Shown here piece by piece: positions 43,096 through 55,204 of a DNA stretch of 60,000 nucleotides. Each line of letters opens with the position of its first letter. Position 1 is the first letter of the stretch. The stretch is taken from positions 54,934,647-54,994,646 of the forward strand of contig CM043942.1 of the NCBI GenBank assembly GCA_014529385.2, given 5' to 3'. This DNA is from Adiantum capillus-veneris. Its lineage: Eukaryota; Streptophyta; Polypodiopsida; Polypodiales; Pteridaceae. The notes under the pieces were generated by a model. The model ran no database searches, had not been told where the DNA came from, and worked only from the letters and a program-made list of their open reading frames with translations. Made by a program: the position numbers and the translations under genes.

Positions 43096-46000
43096 TCAGT
43101 GTCGTTGTCGTCCTTCTTGGTTGATTTGATGTAGAAACGCATCATATCGCATAGACTCGCTTGCCATTAATGGGCCAAAAATTTTGGACTTGTACATGAA
43201 GAAGCCTATGTAAAATGCTTCTTCGAAGGTTTGGAGATGGTAGCCTGGAAGAAACATTAGCCGTTTGAAATAGGCATACAATACTGGCTCTGTGGGTGGC
43301 CCTCTTAGATCGTATGACAGCTATGAGATGTTTCTTTCGGTATTCATATACTCTGAAGTCCAGCTTTCTGAGAAGACTATGAGACATGCCAAAAAGGTTC
43401 GAGCTATTTTACATAGCATCTTGCGGGATAGGTCGGGAGAGCCTCCGAATTCTGCAATGGCGCCCTGAAGGGTTTTCACCATGTAAGAACCGGATATTCT
43501 CTCTCCCTCTGCAGGCCCTGGCAATACTGGATAATTTAGCCATGTCGGATTTCTGCTTTGTAGCTGTAGGTGTATGTTCAGGGAGTTGGGAAAAAAGTTA
43601 TGTCATTCCTCAGCTGAGGCGGTGTGTTGACTAAGTGGATCAGGTTATTAGGATGATCCAAGAGCCATTGACACCTCCACTTTGGCTGGCTGTCTACTAT
43701 TCTGTTTTGTTGTTCCCGATCCTGTAATTCTCCTTCAAAAACTGGCACTTGTTCTTCTTTTGCGAGCTGCTGTTGATGTGTTAGAGTTTCGTATTTTAGC
43801 AGAGCATAGGGTAACATAGGGGCATTCCATTCCTCCCGTAGCTCTGCTGCTGTTTTGCTTGATCTGGAGAGCCCTTGTAGCATCTCCTTTTCTAGTTGCA
43901 TTGCCTTGTACCAGATCATCTCTGATTGTTTTTCCATTTGCTCGGCCAACCTCTGCTCTTCCAATCTCGTGACTGAATCTTCATCTATTTCTTGGTCTTT
44001 GGAGCCAATTTGATCAGTCTGTGTATCTGGGGCTTCCTGATCATCTGATTCTCCCTCGTAGTCATCTTGACCCCCATATACTTCGGCGAGTCCAGCCAAA
44101 TCCGTGGCTGCTTGCTCCAAGTGCACTCGTACCTGTCCTTGGTGTTGCCTTGCAGTTTGAAGACTTGCGATTGGTGCAGCCATTGTTCTACTATTGATTT
44201 GGAGAGCTTGAAATTCCATCTCTTTTTGAGCTGCAGACTCCTCTAACTGCTTTACCCTGATGTGCAAGTTTTCATTTTCTTCCCTGAGTGATTTGGAAAC
44301 AATGCTTTCCATTTCACTGTCAGCAGCTGGTCCTTGTTGCTGTTCACTTTGTAAGTCTGAAATTTTCCTTTGTAGTTGATCCTCTGCTCTAAGAGCACTT
44401 TCGGCTATCATTAAGCGCTGTTTTCTTTCCAACTCCAGCTCCCTCTTCAGTGCAGCCACTTCTTCTTGTGGGTGGACTACCGGTGTTGTTGGTAGCAACG
44501 TTTTTTGTTTCTTACCTCGTTCGATTTCCCTTGCTTGTATATCTGTTACTGCCCTCAAATCTTTGACTTCAATTTGTAAGTCATCGATGACGACTTGCAA
44601 ACTTTTGACTGTCTCCAGCGCATCTTGCTTTTCTTTTTCCAACTTATGGATGTGTTCATCTTTGTCACTGACATCTTCAAGGAATACGTTGATTGTATCT
44701 TCACAAATGGCATTGAAATCTTCAAACTCCTGTAAATTGTCTTTGAGGAGATTTATCGTGCTTTTGACCCCCAAGATCTCAGCATCTCTGATGCTGATCA
44801 ATTTTAGAGTGTCATCTCTTTGCTCCTGTAGTCTCATAACTTCTTGATGGGTTTTTTCTAACTTCGTTTTGTTGGACCTGTTCTGATCAGCTAACCATTG
44901 ACTGTGCAGTCTTGTTCGGTTTAGTATTGTCTCCATTGACTGCAAATCTTCATCTATAGTAGCTTCCAACTCAATTTCTTGAGAGGAGGAAGCTTTATCT
45001 TTTGTCTGATCCACCTCCTTTTGCTTGCCTTTATCGATTTGTGATATGGTTCCAGTGTTTGGGTGACCATCTGTTCTTTCTTCTTCTTCTTCTTCACTGG
45101 GTGGTGTATGAACTCTCTCATCACGATGTGAGCTTTCTGAATGCGAAGGAGAGTCAGCAGGTGGGGTATATTGCCTCTCACTTGTCTCTAGCCTTGGAGA
45201 TGGCGGTGGTGTTTCCTGATCTCGTGAAGTTGGCCTCAACTGATCTCTCAAAGTTTGGAGATCCTCCTCTTCTAGTAGAAATTCTGGTTCGTCCCTAGCA
45301 TTTATTTCTTGGATGTACCTCTCGAACCAGTCCAACTCAAAAGCTGGGTTGTTTTTATTCTTCGTTCTCAGTGTGTAAGTGATACTAGAAGGTTTCCAAG
45401 TGGCGCCTACATCGCCTCATAGAGATCTCTCTAGAACAAATCCTTCTAGCATCCTTTCCATTTTTGCTATCTTCTGCAACCTGGTGTTGTTTTCCATTTC
45501 AGCTTTCTGCTTATTTAGTCGAACATCTTCCTCTTCAGTTCTTCTTTCTTCTTCCATCTTTTCTTGTGCACTTCTTGTTACTCTTTCCAGCCTGCGTCCT
45601 CCAATGGTGTTAATAGAGGCCGGTACTTTCCTTTGTGATCTGTCTTCGATATTCTCTCTTAACACCAGCCAGTCGTTTTGATGGGGAGCAGGTGGCAGCT
45701 AATCTGCCGCGCCTATGGCCTGGTATATGATTTTGGTGAGGACTTCTCCTCCTGCAATGTAATTTGGCTTGTCCTGCCTTAGCTTTGTCACTTCTTCAAA
45801 CAGATATGATGCGTGATCTATATAGAACTCATGGGTCATTCCCATAGCCCATGTCATGTGTGGTTGAGATGCTCCGTGTGGTGTAGTGTATCTTAGCGGT
45901 CTTTTGCTGTAACTCAACAAACACTGACTATAGATCTGTGTCAGTTCTCTTACTTCCGGGTTTGCTATGAGTTCAAAAGATGGTAGTTTGGACTTTTGCA

Positions 46001-46539
46001 AGTAGACTGTGAGGTTTTTCCTGCTTTTCTCTCATGTTGGCTCCTTGATCAGACAATTTCAATGCCTCCTTGATGATTTCTTTGGTGATCTGGATCTCCA
46101 TCACTTCATTATCCATGCCTGCCACTCTGCAAGTTCCATCTTCTTGGATAGTCTCAATTAGGTGTTGTACCCTCTTGAAATCTATCCCTACTGGTGGTAG
46201 TGATACAAAGTTCCATAAGCCAACTTTTTTGAGCCATGACCTTTGCGGTGATCTTTTCAAGTAATTTTCTGCCTCCTTGGGGATCATCACTGTATCCACT
46301 AAATTTCTTTTGTCATCCACATATGAACCTTGATAGATCTGAAAGGCTGCTGCCTGTTGCACGTCTGCAAGTATCCAAGTGGCCGCTGGCTTTAGTGAAT
46401 TGGGTAGAAGTGCATAGGGTATTGCACCTTCCGTTGGTTCTTGCCTTTTCTTTTCCCCGGAGAAGCATCCATGGATCCTGTATTCACAATTAACAGTTAA
46501 TGTACAAACATAGTACTTCTCTTCTAAATTGATTACCAC
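43096..46539 (-). pseudogene. Element B long gag-like / coiled-coil polyprotein, no pol
   Basis: 46001 to 43578 is one frame broken only by TAG (near 45699) and TGA (near 45417); frameshifts near 46015 and 43550 link it to open stretches at 46539-45973 and 43524-43096, about 1,100 residues in all. N-terminal part: LPNSLKPAATWILADVQQA, AENYLKRSPQRSWLKKVGLW, VMEIQITKEIIKEALKLSDQ, a layout like the Athila ORF1 / plant transposon protein (gag-like) domain. Middle: 585 residues starting MDWFERYIQEI, with a Ser/Pro/Glu-rich acidic linker then about 300 residues of heptad-like coiled coil. C-terminus: WCF-rich globular-looking segment (FLPGYHLQTFEEAFYIGFFM). No protease, RT, RNase H or integrase motif is seen. 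I infer a structural protein of a non-autonomous LTR element. Confidence 0.65.
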
Positions 46540-46559
46540 TTAATCATGCATCTAGATGA

Positions 46560-49136
46560 GCCTTCTTAGTCCCAAGATGAGTTAAGGTAAAATGTTAGCA
46601 GATAGACAAGCTCTTCCATTGTGCGACTCTGACGGCTTCAAATTAATGTTGTTGGTGAAGGCGAACAAGTCCAAATGCCTTGAAATTTTGTGTGGTGTAT
46701 GTTCATAGGGCATGTAAGGTCACTCTATAATCCCAAACTGAAAATCAGTTCATTTGCAACTTTTGCTCAGTCTATCGCGATAGACTAGCCATCTTTTGAC
46801 AAGGGTCCTATTTTGCAGTTGTGCCTCCACCAATGGGTTTCTCATACCTTGCACATGATCTGATCCCATTTTCACCGCAAATGTCAAGTGACCCCTTTTT
46901 GGATCAACTCCCATTTTTTCCACATTCCTTCCAAGGAGATGTTGGTCTATCTCTTTAATTTTGTGTTGTTTTGGGCTCAAACTTAGTGGGTAGTCTTCTT
47001 GCATCATGTTGAATCCAACTATTAATTCAAATTTTTGGTTAGATGGCCTAGTATCCCTCTGCTTAGTCTATCGCGATAGACTGGTACTCAGTGTCAATTT
47101 GTCATTTTTTGGCTCTCTGATCATCTGTCTACCTTCTCCAAGTTGATGTAAGGTTTCTTGACCTCTCACATGTGAATTTTAACTGTCTGCCCTTGAGATG
47201 TCCTGTTCTGACTCTGAGTTGTCGTCATGTCTTTCTCGGCTTGCCATATGAGTCCATCCTGTCACCAAATTTGGTGTTTTGCCTTCATGTGCTTTCCCAA
47301 GTCTGTTTTGTAAAATTTTTGAAAAGTCTTTCCCCCAAATATTGTAGTAGCAAGTCTATCGCGATAGACTAGGTTATTTGGCCAAGAGAGATCCCTTTTG
47401 CACTTTGATTTGATAATGGTGGTTAATATTCCTTGTTAGAACTCCTCATGGAGCCAAAATCAAAATTTTACTTGTCTAATTGTAAATTCAAGTCTATCGC
47501 GATAGACTAGTACTTAGTCATTTTTACCAGTTTTTTTTTATGTTAGTTGACCACAATGGTGTTAATAGGCTCTCCTAGACACACATCAAGTTTTAATCAA
47601 TTTAGAAGAGTGTACTCCCTGTTTGCAGCACTTAGCTAGTCCTGGAGTCGAAGTAGACCACTTAGATGATGGTCGCCATTCCTTTTGGTCATTGTATGAT
47701 TCCGGCTTTCTTTTATTTCCTTTTGACCTTCCATCAAAGCAGTCGGTTGTTGTTTTGGTGTTTACAACACGAAAAACGACCATTTGGACATCTTTCTGGC
47801 CTGTTGCTGGCATTTGTCCTAGTGGAAGAGCTTTTTTCCTGAGTGGACACATTCCATCTCGTAGTTGACCTCTTTTGGATGTACCTTGTTAAATTTGGTG
47901 TCATTTTGTCATTTAGTCGGCCCGTTAGAGTATCGTGACGCTTTGTGCAGTTTTCATCAGATAGGGACTTTAGGCTCCGTTTTGACGAACTTTTTCATGA
48001 TCTAACCCTTCAGTCGGTTTGTCGAGGTTATTGGCTTGCTGTCTATGAGTTTTGGCTCATTTCCGATCACCTTGGTTTAGTTGCCCTTTTGCGCAGGTCC
48101 TGTGAAATTAGGGTTTTCTGAGCAGGTCCTTCGCGCTTTCCGAGGTCATAGGCTTGATCCCTAAGCTATATGCATTGTGCCTTTCAATTTTGGTTCCATT
48201 TGGTGGCCTCTAGGTCTCCCTAACAACCGGTCTACCGTATGTGTGCACAGGTTGTGATTGTGATGCTGGCGAGGTTTTGCGACTAACTGAAGTAAACAAC
48301 ACTTAGAGTCAGTGTTGACGAGCGTACCTCTCATATCTGATGTCGATCTGGTGACCGTGCGCGTGATGGATGAGCTTCTGGAAGTCTCAACATGCTGTAG
48401 AGCTCTCTCTCTCTCACAATGGAAAATGGCTCAAATGAGAGATTTCTAGCCTAGCCTCTCTATATGTAATCGAGACTCCGACACAAAATTTTCCATCTTT
48501 TCCTCTTTTACCTGTGGCCATAACTTTTTGCAAATGCGGTTTAGGCTCGCAAATTTCCTGATTTGGACCTTGGTTGCTCCAGTTCTACAATTTTTGTAGA
48601 TTTCTCCTGTTGGAGGTCCCTTCATGACGGTGGTCATTTTGCCCTGTCACCTTTGCAGTCCCTATTTTTTCTATGTCTTCTTTACCTTTCTCCGATCAGG
48701 CGTCTCTTCTTTTGTGTTTCCATCTGGATTACGGATTTTTTTCTATTATTTTTGCTAGAAAATGGCTAAAATAAAGCAAATAAATCCCCAAAAATAACCC
48801 GAAAATAGCAATTCTAACCTATAAAAATACCTGTGAAAAGCAAAACACTTTGTAGCTCACTTTTTTCTCGTCTATGTACATTCTCACTCATAATCGTCAA
48901 TCTTGGCCTATTTTTTGCTGTTTTTAGACGTTTTTTGGGCAGATTTGACTCTCTTTATAGTCTTTACACATCCCTAGGGGCTCATGTGTGATGATTTGGT
49001 TCCCAATTCTGATTAATTACGAGGGCATATTCTTTTTCCCAAAATCACACAATAAAATGCAAAAATGGTTGAAAAATTGCTCACAAACATTGCCCTCTAA
49101 TATATGACATGAGTCATGAGTCCGCATTTGGAATGC
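46560..49136 (-). repeat. LTR-like, gene-free region between elements A2 and B
   Basis: No coding domain is seen in 2.5 kb. It starts right after the A2 polypurine tract and ends just before the B polyprotein, so it may be the A2 3' LTR, the B 5' LTR, or an LTR shared by both. It holds four copies of an 18-bp palindrome and a short TC tract. It does not obviously match the 917-bp LTR at 42131-43047, and no PBS was found near 46550. Confidence 0.45.
46769..47508. repeat. Four dispersed copies of the palindrome AGTCTATCGCGATAGACT
   Basis: Perfect 18-bp palindromes at 46769-46786, 47065-47082, 47353-47370 and 47491-47508, spaced 296, 288 and 138 bp. The DNA between copies is not repeated. A fifth, internally deleted copy (AGTCGCGATAGACT) is at 42475-42488. 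Confidence 0.95.
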
Positions 49137-49150
49137 CTCCCCCCCTCCTA
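49137..49150 (-). other. Element A2 polypurine tract
   Basis: TAGGAGGGGGGGAG on the element strand, identical to the B tract. The next bases (GCATTCC) do not give the TG expected at an LTR start. Confidence 0.65.
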
Positions 49151-49312
49151 GTTGTAGTCCTCTCGGAAGACAGGGTATCGTCAAGGGTATGTGCTATGCA
49201 TGGGTGTGAACTCGTGCTAATGCAGGCCTTGTAATATAGCCCTATATGCATGTGCAGTCAATGCATGTAGAAAGAATTTATGCAGTGTAAGAGGAAGGCA
49301 TAAGCGATTCGC

Positions 49313-50628
49313 TTATTGGCATTTGTCGTTGAGGTTTCCTGTGGTAGCTTGAGTTGGCTGGCAGATTTTCTTTGCAAGGAGTAGTTGTAAATCTGCCGCT
49401 CTTTGTTTGATTGTTTTCCACTGGTTTTGAATTGGCGTATGTGGATCCTTTGAAGTCGATATTGTCGTATATTTTGTTACATTTTCTGGTGGAACATTTT
49501 TTCTTTCTCCTTTGATGACTTGGGTCTTATAGATCCTTGTAGTTTTTGTTGTTGATTCTGTTTGTTTCCTCGTGCTGTTTGCATGATGTGGCTTGACATT
49601 GACAGTTGTAGATAACTGCTCGATGGTCATCTTTGGCCTCCCTTCTTGTGTTGTTGGCCTGTTTTGAATTGGAAAATTTGGCCGCCATACCAATATAGTC
49701 CGTTGCATAATCGATCGATTTTGACTGTGGTTCTTTGAAGTTTTGCTGGCTTTTGGTGTTTTGTTTGTTTTTCTGCCCCCTTTTTTATAGGAATTAGGCT
49801 GTCTTGCCTTATCCAAACTTTGTATTTCCTCTTTTGGTGTAATTGTGCCTCGGCCAGATCTGTACGCTGTACCCAAACTTGCCTGGTTCCCTGCATGGTT
49901 GTTGATTTTTGATAAGATGTTGCTGGACTTGTAAACTCTGTTTGTTGTTGGGCATATCCTTGTGGTTGTATTGAATTATGTTTCCTCCTTGACATGTATT
50001 GGTTATATGATAAGAAGGGTTCTGAAAAGTTGTCATTTCGGAACAGTGCTTCATTAGTATCCAAATCAATGAATACCCTGTTAGCTTTCATCCATGACAC
50101 TACTAAGATACACGGCGTTTCTAATTTACTTGGTGGCAGTACATGGAATTTTGTAGTGTACTGGTGTGCCTGCACTATGATTGGTATTATAATAGACCAC
50201 AACGTGGTCACCTCATCACTCGATGCTACTTTCAACCGGTGTGTCTCTAGGATCGTCCTCATTGGTCCAAGTTTCTGAAAGAGCTCAAAGTTGATGAAAC
50301 TCATTTTTGCTGCAGTGTCAAGCAATGCATATATTTCAACTTGTTTTGTGCCTGCATAAGCTTTTATGTAAGGACTACACCACGTATCTTCCAAGTCGTC
50401 AATGATGCTATCATCCTGAGCCCTAAAGTCTGTCATGGTATTTGCTAATTCTTCGCTTTGTATATCCGCTTCGTTTGTTTGGGATGTCGAAAGAGGATAT
50501 TCGTCAGTCATGATTGGGGTGACCATGTTTATTGTCGAGAAACTCCTTTCGTTTAGCAATCCGTTCCTTGGCTTCTTGTTGTGCCTGGTCCTGAATTCTT
50601 TGCTGTTCCTGTCTATAGGCTTTTCCAT
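49313..50628 (-). pseudogene. Post-integrase ORF of gypsy A2 with a retropepsin-like domain
   Basis: A 333-residue open frame (50628-49627) starts inside the integrase-tail region in another frame. After about 85 residues of acidic linker (IIDDLEDTWCSPYIKAYAG) comes VEIYALLDTAAKMSFINFEL, then LKVASSDEV, TTKFHVLPPSKLETPCILVV and NRVFIDLDTNEALF: the order and spacing of a retropepsin fold. The motif is D-T-A-A where D-T-G-A is canonical, one base change. The remainder is basic and Gln/Thr-rich, and a second open frame (49876-49313) continues to KICQPTQ, so a frameshift near 49800 is likely. A1 has the same module in the same place. A polypurine tract follows. The role is unknown. Confidence 0.7.
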
Positions 50629-51665
50629 AATGCAATTGAAACAACATTTCCGGTGTTAAAGGTAGATGATATTTTTTTAAACGACACCCACTAATCCAGT
50701 TCGGCATTTCTTTTCCATCTAGTGTCGACAATTTTACTGCTCCGGTGGACGATATTTCTTGGATCAAATAAGGCCCCATTCCCCTTTTCTTTAGCTTTTT
50801 GGCATACTGTTTAAGGGTGTATACTAAGACATAGTCGCCCATTTTAAAGTCCTTGTTCTTGACATGTTTGTCAAGAAACTATTTTTGTTGTCTTTTTTTT
50901 TTTGCATATATGGCTGCTACAACATTGAGTCATAACTCATCTACTTTTTCAAGGTCCTCTAATCGTTCTGAAAGTTCATGCCCCGTCCAGTCCAATTGTG
51001 TGGCTACCCTTAGTGTGTGGATCAAAAAGTCAATAGGCAATACTGCATTTAACCCATATACCATATTAAATGGTGTAGCATTGAGTGTTGTTTTATATGC
51101 AACTCGATAAGCCCACAATGCCGAATAGAGCATCTGATCCCAATCTGTTCTTATTTCACTAACCAGTTTCGTAAGAACTGTGCACAATATTTTGTTGGTC
51201 GCTTCCGCTTGGCCATTGGCTTGTGGATGATAGGGTGCAGATTTGCGATGAATTACCATAAACTCATTTAAGAGATGTTGGATAACTTCATTTACAAAGT
51301 GTGTCCCTCTATCACTCACCAACTCGATTGGAAGGCCATAACGTGTAAACACATATTCATATAAGAATTGTGCCGTGGTTCTAGCGTCTGCTTTCATTTG
51401 GGCTTTTGCTTCCACCCATTGGTCATGTAATCCATGGCCACTATGATATATTGTGCTTGTGAACGATACGCTGGATGGTGAGTGATAGGACCACCAAAGT
51501 CCAATCCCCATTTAGCGAATGCTCGGGCACTCATCCATTGGCCTTAAAGCCATTTCGTCTCTTTTAACTGGTACCTTAGTGCGTTGACATTCATCACACC
51601 TTTTCACGAATTCTGCTGCATCTTGAATCATGGTCGGCCACCATATACCTGCAACCATAATGAAT
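50504..51665 (-). pseudogene. Integrase and basic C-terminal tail of gypsy A2
   Basis: The zinc-binding end (FVKRCDECQRTKVPVK) is at about 51600-51640. The core has QWVEAKAQMKADA, LVSDRGTHFVNEV and HPQANGQAEATNKI, with the second Asp and the Glu kept; a frameshift and a TAA near 51430-51515 damage the first part. It continues with YRVAYKTTLNATPFNMVYG. The tail (50842-50504) has DYVLVYTLKQYAKKLKKRGM and a Gln/Glu-rich end, with no chromodomain seen. Confidence 0.9.
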
Positions 51666-52624
51666 GTTATGTTTTATCGGTTCTCTCGCTGAAATAAATG
51701 CGCCTCTCTGCTATGCTCCTGCACATTGACTTGCTCCAATAATGTGAACGCAGTAGTCATGCCTTCTGGCTAGAGTAGGAGGTAACTACTTACACTCAGC
51801 TTGGTCATCAGTCTGTTTCCTCTTTTATGGTCACAATGTTCCTTCACTAATTGGAGGGCATACTACAAATGTGCTCCACATGCATGCCTCTTTCACATGT
51901 CTTCATTTGCACATAATCTACCTCACGTCTCCTCTGTTGTGTGCTCGCCCTCCGACACAATCTCCTGAAGTAGCTCAGCAGCATTACTCATATCTCCAAA
52001 TATTCCACAATAGCATGACACTCCATGCGGGTGCTACTGTAACGTTGGTATAACCTGTAGGGTATATCCACAATAGTATTGGATGTGCAAAAGTCGAATT
52101 TCTTGATGTACTTAGCTACATCGCCTGCATTCCTGGCATACACACCAGTCTTCTGTGTTGTTCATACATCATTTGATTCCTCTATGGAATCCCCTTGTTT
52201 GTGTATGGGGCTCTCCTCTTGATACGCTTCGTACTCCATTTGGGCTTATACACAACCTTAGAATCCCATCGTTTCCATGATGGTACATTCTATCCCGCAA
52301 TGCAAATGTGTAATTTCGTGCTTGTCTAACGTTCTTGGCACCGTGGTGTGTTTGTCTCTCATAGATTGATTCCATATGTCAGCAATGGGAATAATTTGCT
52401 ATGACCATTTCGGTACGATCTCTATGTTTTAAACAGGTATGCGTTGGGAGATCATCATCTACCCCAGTAGCTTTTTCACCATGTAGTAATCGAGAAGGTG
52501 TGTCTGCATTTCTTGAAGATGATTGTTTCCTTTGTTTTTCTCTATACTACTATCATTAATCCTAATTCAATGCAATCAACAACTCCAGCAAACATGCAAC
52601 TCATCAAGCATTTGACATCCATTC
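51666..52624 (-). other. Degraded RNase H-integrase spacer of gypsy A2
   Basis: Short pieces such as NVRQARNYTFALRDRMYHHG (about 52300) are typical of the pre-integrase linker. Stops are frequent. There is no room for, and no sign of, an additional RNase H domain. Confidence 0.5.
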
Positions 52625-52993
52625 TTAATCGTGTCCAATATCAAGTTTGTTTCTATACGTTACAAGAGTGTCTGATGATCCCAAACAGAATGGTGAATTT
52701 GTTCGCACGAGCAAGTAATTGCTGAAATTTTCTTTTACCGCATATATCATACCCAATCCTTCTCTTTCAGTGGTAGTATAATTCTTTTCTGCACTGTTGA
52801 GTTGTCTACTAGCATAACTGATTGGAAAATCCGTCTTACCCTCCCTGGTTGTGCTTAATATACACAGACCTATTGCAAATGCCGAAGCATTTACATGTAC
52901 ATGGAAGATCTCTTGACCAATTGGTGCTTTTAGAATTGGTGCTGATATGACAGTGCATCTTTTAGTTTCTGGAATGATCCTCCTCTCATTCAT
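52625..52993 (-). pseudogene. RNase H of gypsy A2
   Basis: One open stretch with ILKAPIGQEIFHVHVNASAF (the catalytic D is N in VNAS), FPISYASRQLNSAEKNYTTT and REGLGMIYAV. This is the normal gypsy RNase H, matching 21717-22137. Confidence 0.85.
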
Positions 52994-53049
52994 TCGTACA
53001 ATTAAGAGGCATTGATTAGACTATGCAAGGGTTTTGCTATTACAGGCGT

Positions 53050-53770
53050 ACATGTAGATAAAACCGTCGGTAGTATCCACAATGTCCCATAAATGATTTG
53101 TACTGTTGTACAGTATTTGGTCTTGGCAATTCTATGATCACCTTTACCTTGTCTTCATCAGTGTGTTAACTCCATTAGCCGACACTATGTGGCCTAAGAT
53201 TTTACCTTTGTTGTCCACCTTTGAATATTACATTTTTCTGGGTTGAGGCAAATCCTATACGTTCTGTATTTTTTCAAATACCTTTCTAAGAGATTTCTAT
53301 ATTGGTCTTCTCTCAATTCTAGAAGAAATAGACACACAAGTCGTCCATGTAAAATATCCAAGAATATTCGCAAGTATATCTTTTATAAATGTTCATTAAG
53401 AGTCATTAATCTCTGAAATGTGGCTGGAGCATTGGTCAAGCCAAATGGCATTACTCTAAATGCATATATGCCCCATTTCTGTGTGCAAACGTGTTTGTTT
53501 TGTGATCTTCTAGTTGACCCCCAATTTGGGTTATAATTCAGAGAATCCGTCCATAAAGCTATAGGCTTGCTTGCCTGCTACTACTCGTTCTAGGACGTGT
53601 TCAGTGATAGGAAGAGGGTAGTTGTCCCTTATTGTTGCTGCGTTTACCTTCTTGAGATTTTACACACCTCGTAATTGCCTGTTTTTCTTGGGTACCACCA
53701 CTATCGGGGACACCCCAGTCCGTGTGCTCTATCTCATAAATAAATTCAGCCTCCATAAGTTTGTCTATCT
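53050..53770 (-). pseudogene. Reverse transcriptase of gypsy A2
   Basis: GVSPIVVVPKKNRQLRG, KKVNAATIRDNYPLPITEHV and QAYSFMDGFSEL are read in frames broken by stops. Parallel to A1 22732-22947. Confidence 0.85.
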
Positions 53771-55204
53771 CTTCTTTTATCCTTTTGGCGAATGTCTCAT
53801 TATACGTTTATGGACGTTGTTTGCTTGGCTTTGCATCAGACTTCAGAGGGATTGAATGTTCACAAATGTTAGGATCCACCCCTTCAAATCTTTGTACGAC
53901 CATGCAAATACATCTCGAAACTCCTTAAGTGTTGTTGATCAGTAAGTCCTCTTCTTCCCGACCTAGATCTGTGGCAATGTAAGCAGGTCGAGGACTTTCT
54001 CCTGGCTCTGCTAAGTCTATTTTCTTGCGTTCTCTGGCCCATCGTAGGACTCGTTTGATTTATTCTCCCTCATTGGTTGCTGAACCACCAATCTTCTTTC
54101 CTGAATGGTGTACTTACAATAGTGAGGAGGTACATCTATCTTTTTTTACTCCCATCACTAGCGTCGTTCCATTGGCTCTTTCCATTTCAGTTGTCCATAC
54201 ATTTTTAAATTTTTGTTTCAACTCATTGTATCTCGTTTTCTGTTCAATTTTCCGTCATAATTGGACCAGAGACAATTCAGTTTTTCTGATGCAACTCTTT
54301 TTTTTGCTTTGCTTGGTTATCTTAGGTTTCAACAGTCTGGACTTAAAATCCGGAGTCTTCACACAACCTTAAGAAATCTTCCTGACACTTTATCCTTAGC
54401 ACAATCAACAGCATGAATGTTCATAAGAAATGTGTCTTACCCCTAAACTCCGGCATGGGTCTCAGCATGGTTGGTAGACTGATATGGTGTCATTTACTCT
54501 TGTATCTTTTTTGGCGTCTCATCTCACTTTGGTTTGGAAAATGTTGGAGAAGACGTCATTTGTCTGATCTTGATTGTCGTTCTCCCTCCGTATTTTTTCG
54601 ACTTCTCGTCATCCACGTTATCCTTGTTTTCACTTTGATCAGAAGAATCATAAAATTATTCTCCCTCCTGATTGATTTCTTTATGGGGATGTCCACATAG
54701 CCCACTATCTTAATCTCAGTTTCATTTTGTTTTATATTGATCCTCTATTCTCAGTATCTCCATCGTTCTCGTCCTCCTCCACAATTTTTCTCAACATGTA
54801 GTATGGTATATATCGTAGCCATTCTCATCACAAAATTTGGTGGGAGTGACTTCATTGACGCATACAATCCAATGTAGCCAAAATTTGAGACCATTCTAGG
54901 GGTTCGAGCTTCTCTTCAGGAAAAGGTTCTCGTATATATGCATCGTCTTCCAAGACCCTCTCTAGTGTCTTTTCATTGTGGTCAATTCACTACATTGGGA
55001 TGCCCCGCACATCCATATCTCCTTTTTCTTACAAAGCCACGCTGGGACTTCTGATCCACTAATGGTGGCTGAGTCAAATTCTTCCACAGGGGTTCTCGTG
55101 ACATCATGGTAGTTATGATTTTTCATGTTTACTCGTGTAGTAGTTTCAGCATGTCTTAGATACAAATAAATCATACCCCCAGTTCTGCACCATTTTGAGT
55201 TGCT
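53771..55204 (-). pseudogene. Pol N-terminal linker of gypsy A2
   Basis: MIYLYLRHAETTTRVNMKNH, RTPVEEFDSATISG and IWMCGASQCSEL (54962-55174) match A1 (MYLCHMETRS, VEDFNSTT, WMFGASNYEN). The upstream protease itself seems to end or be lost near 55200, where gag-like text begins. Confidence 0.65.

Noticed and set aside
45398-45412. GTGGCGCC, part of which looks like a gypsy PBS (TGGCGCC)
   Set aside because: It lies inside the element B reading frame, not next to any LTR end.
46769-47508. CRISPR-like array because of the repeated palindrome with spacers
   Set aside because: Plant context, spacers of 120-280 bp, only four units and no cas genes.
51666-52624. Additional RNase H as in the Tat/Ogre lineage
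   Set aside because: The space between RNase H and integrase is too short and shows no RNase H motif.
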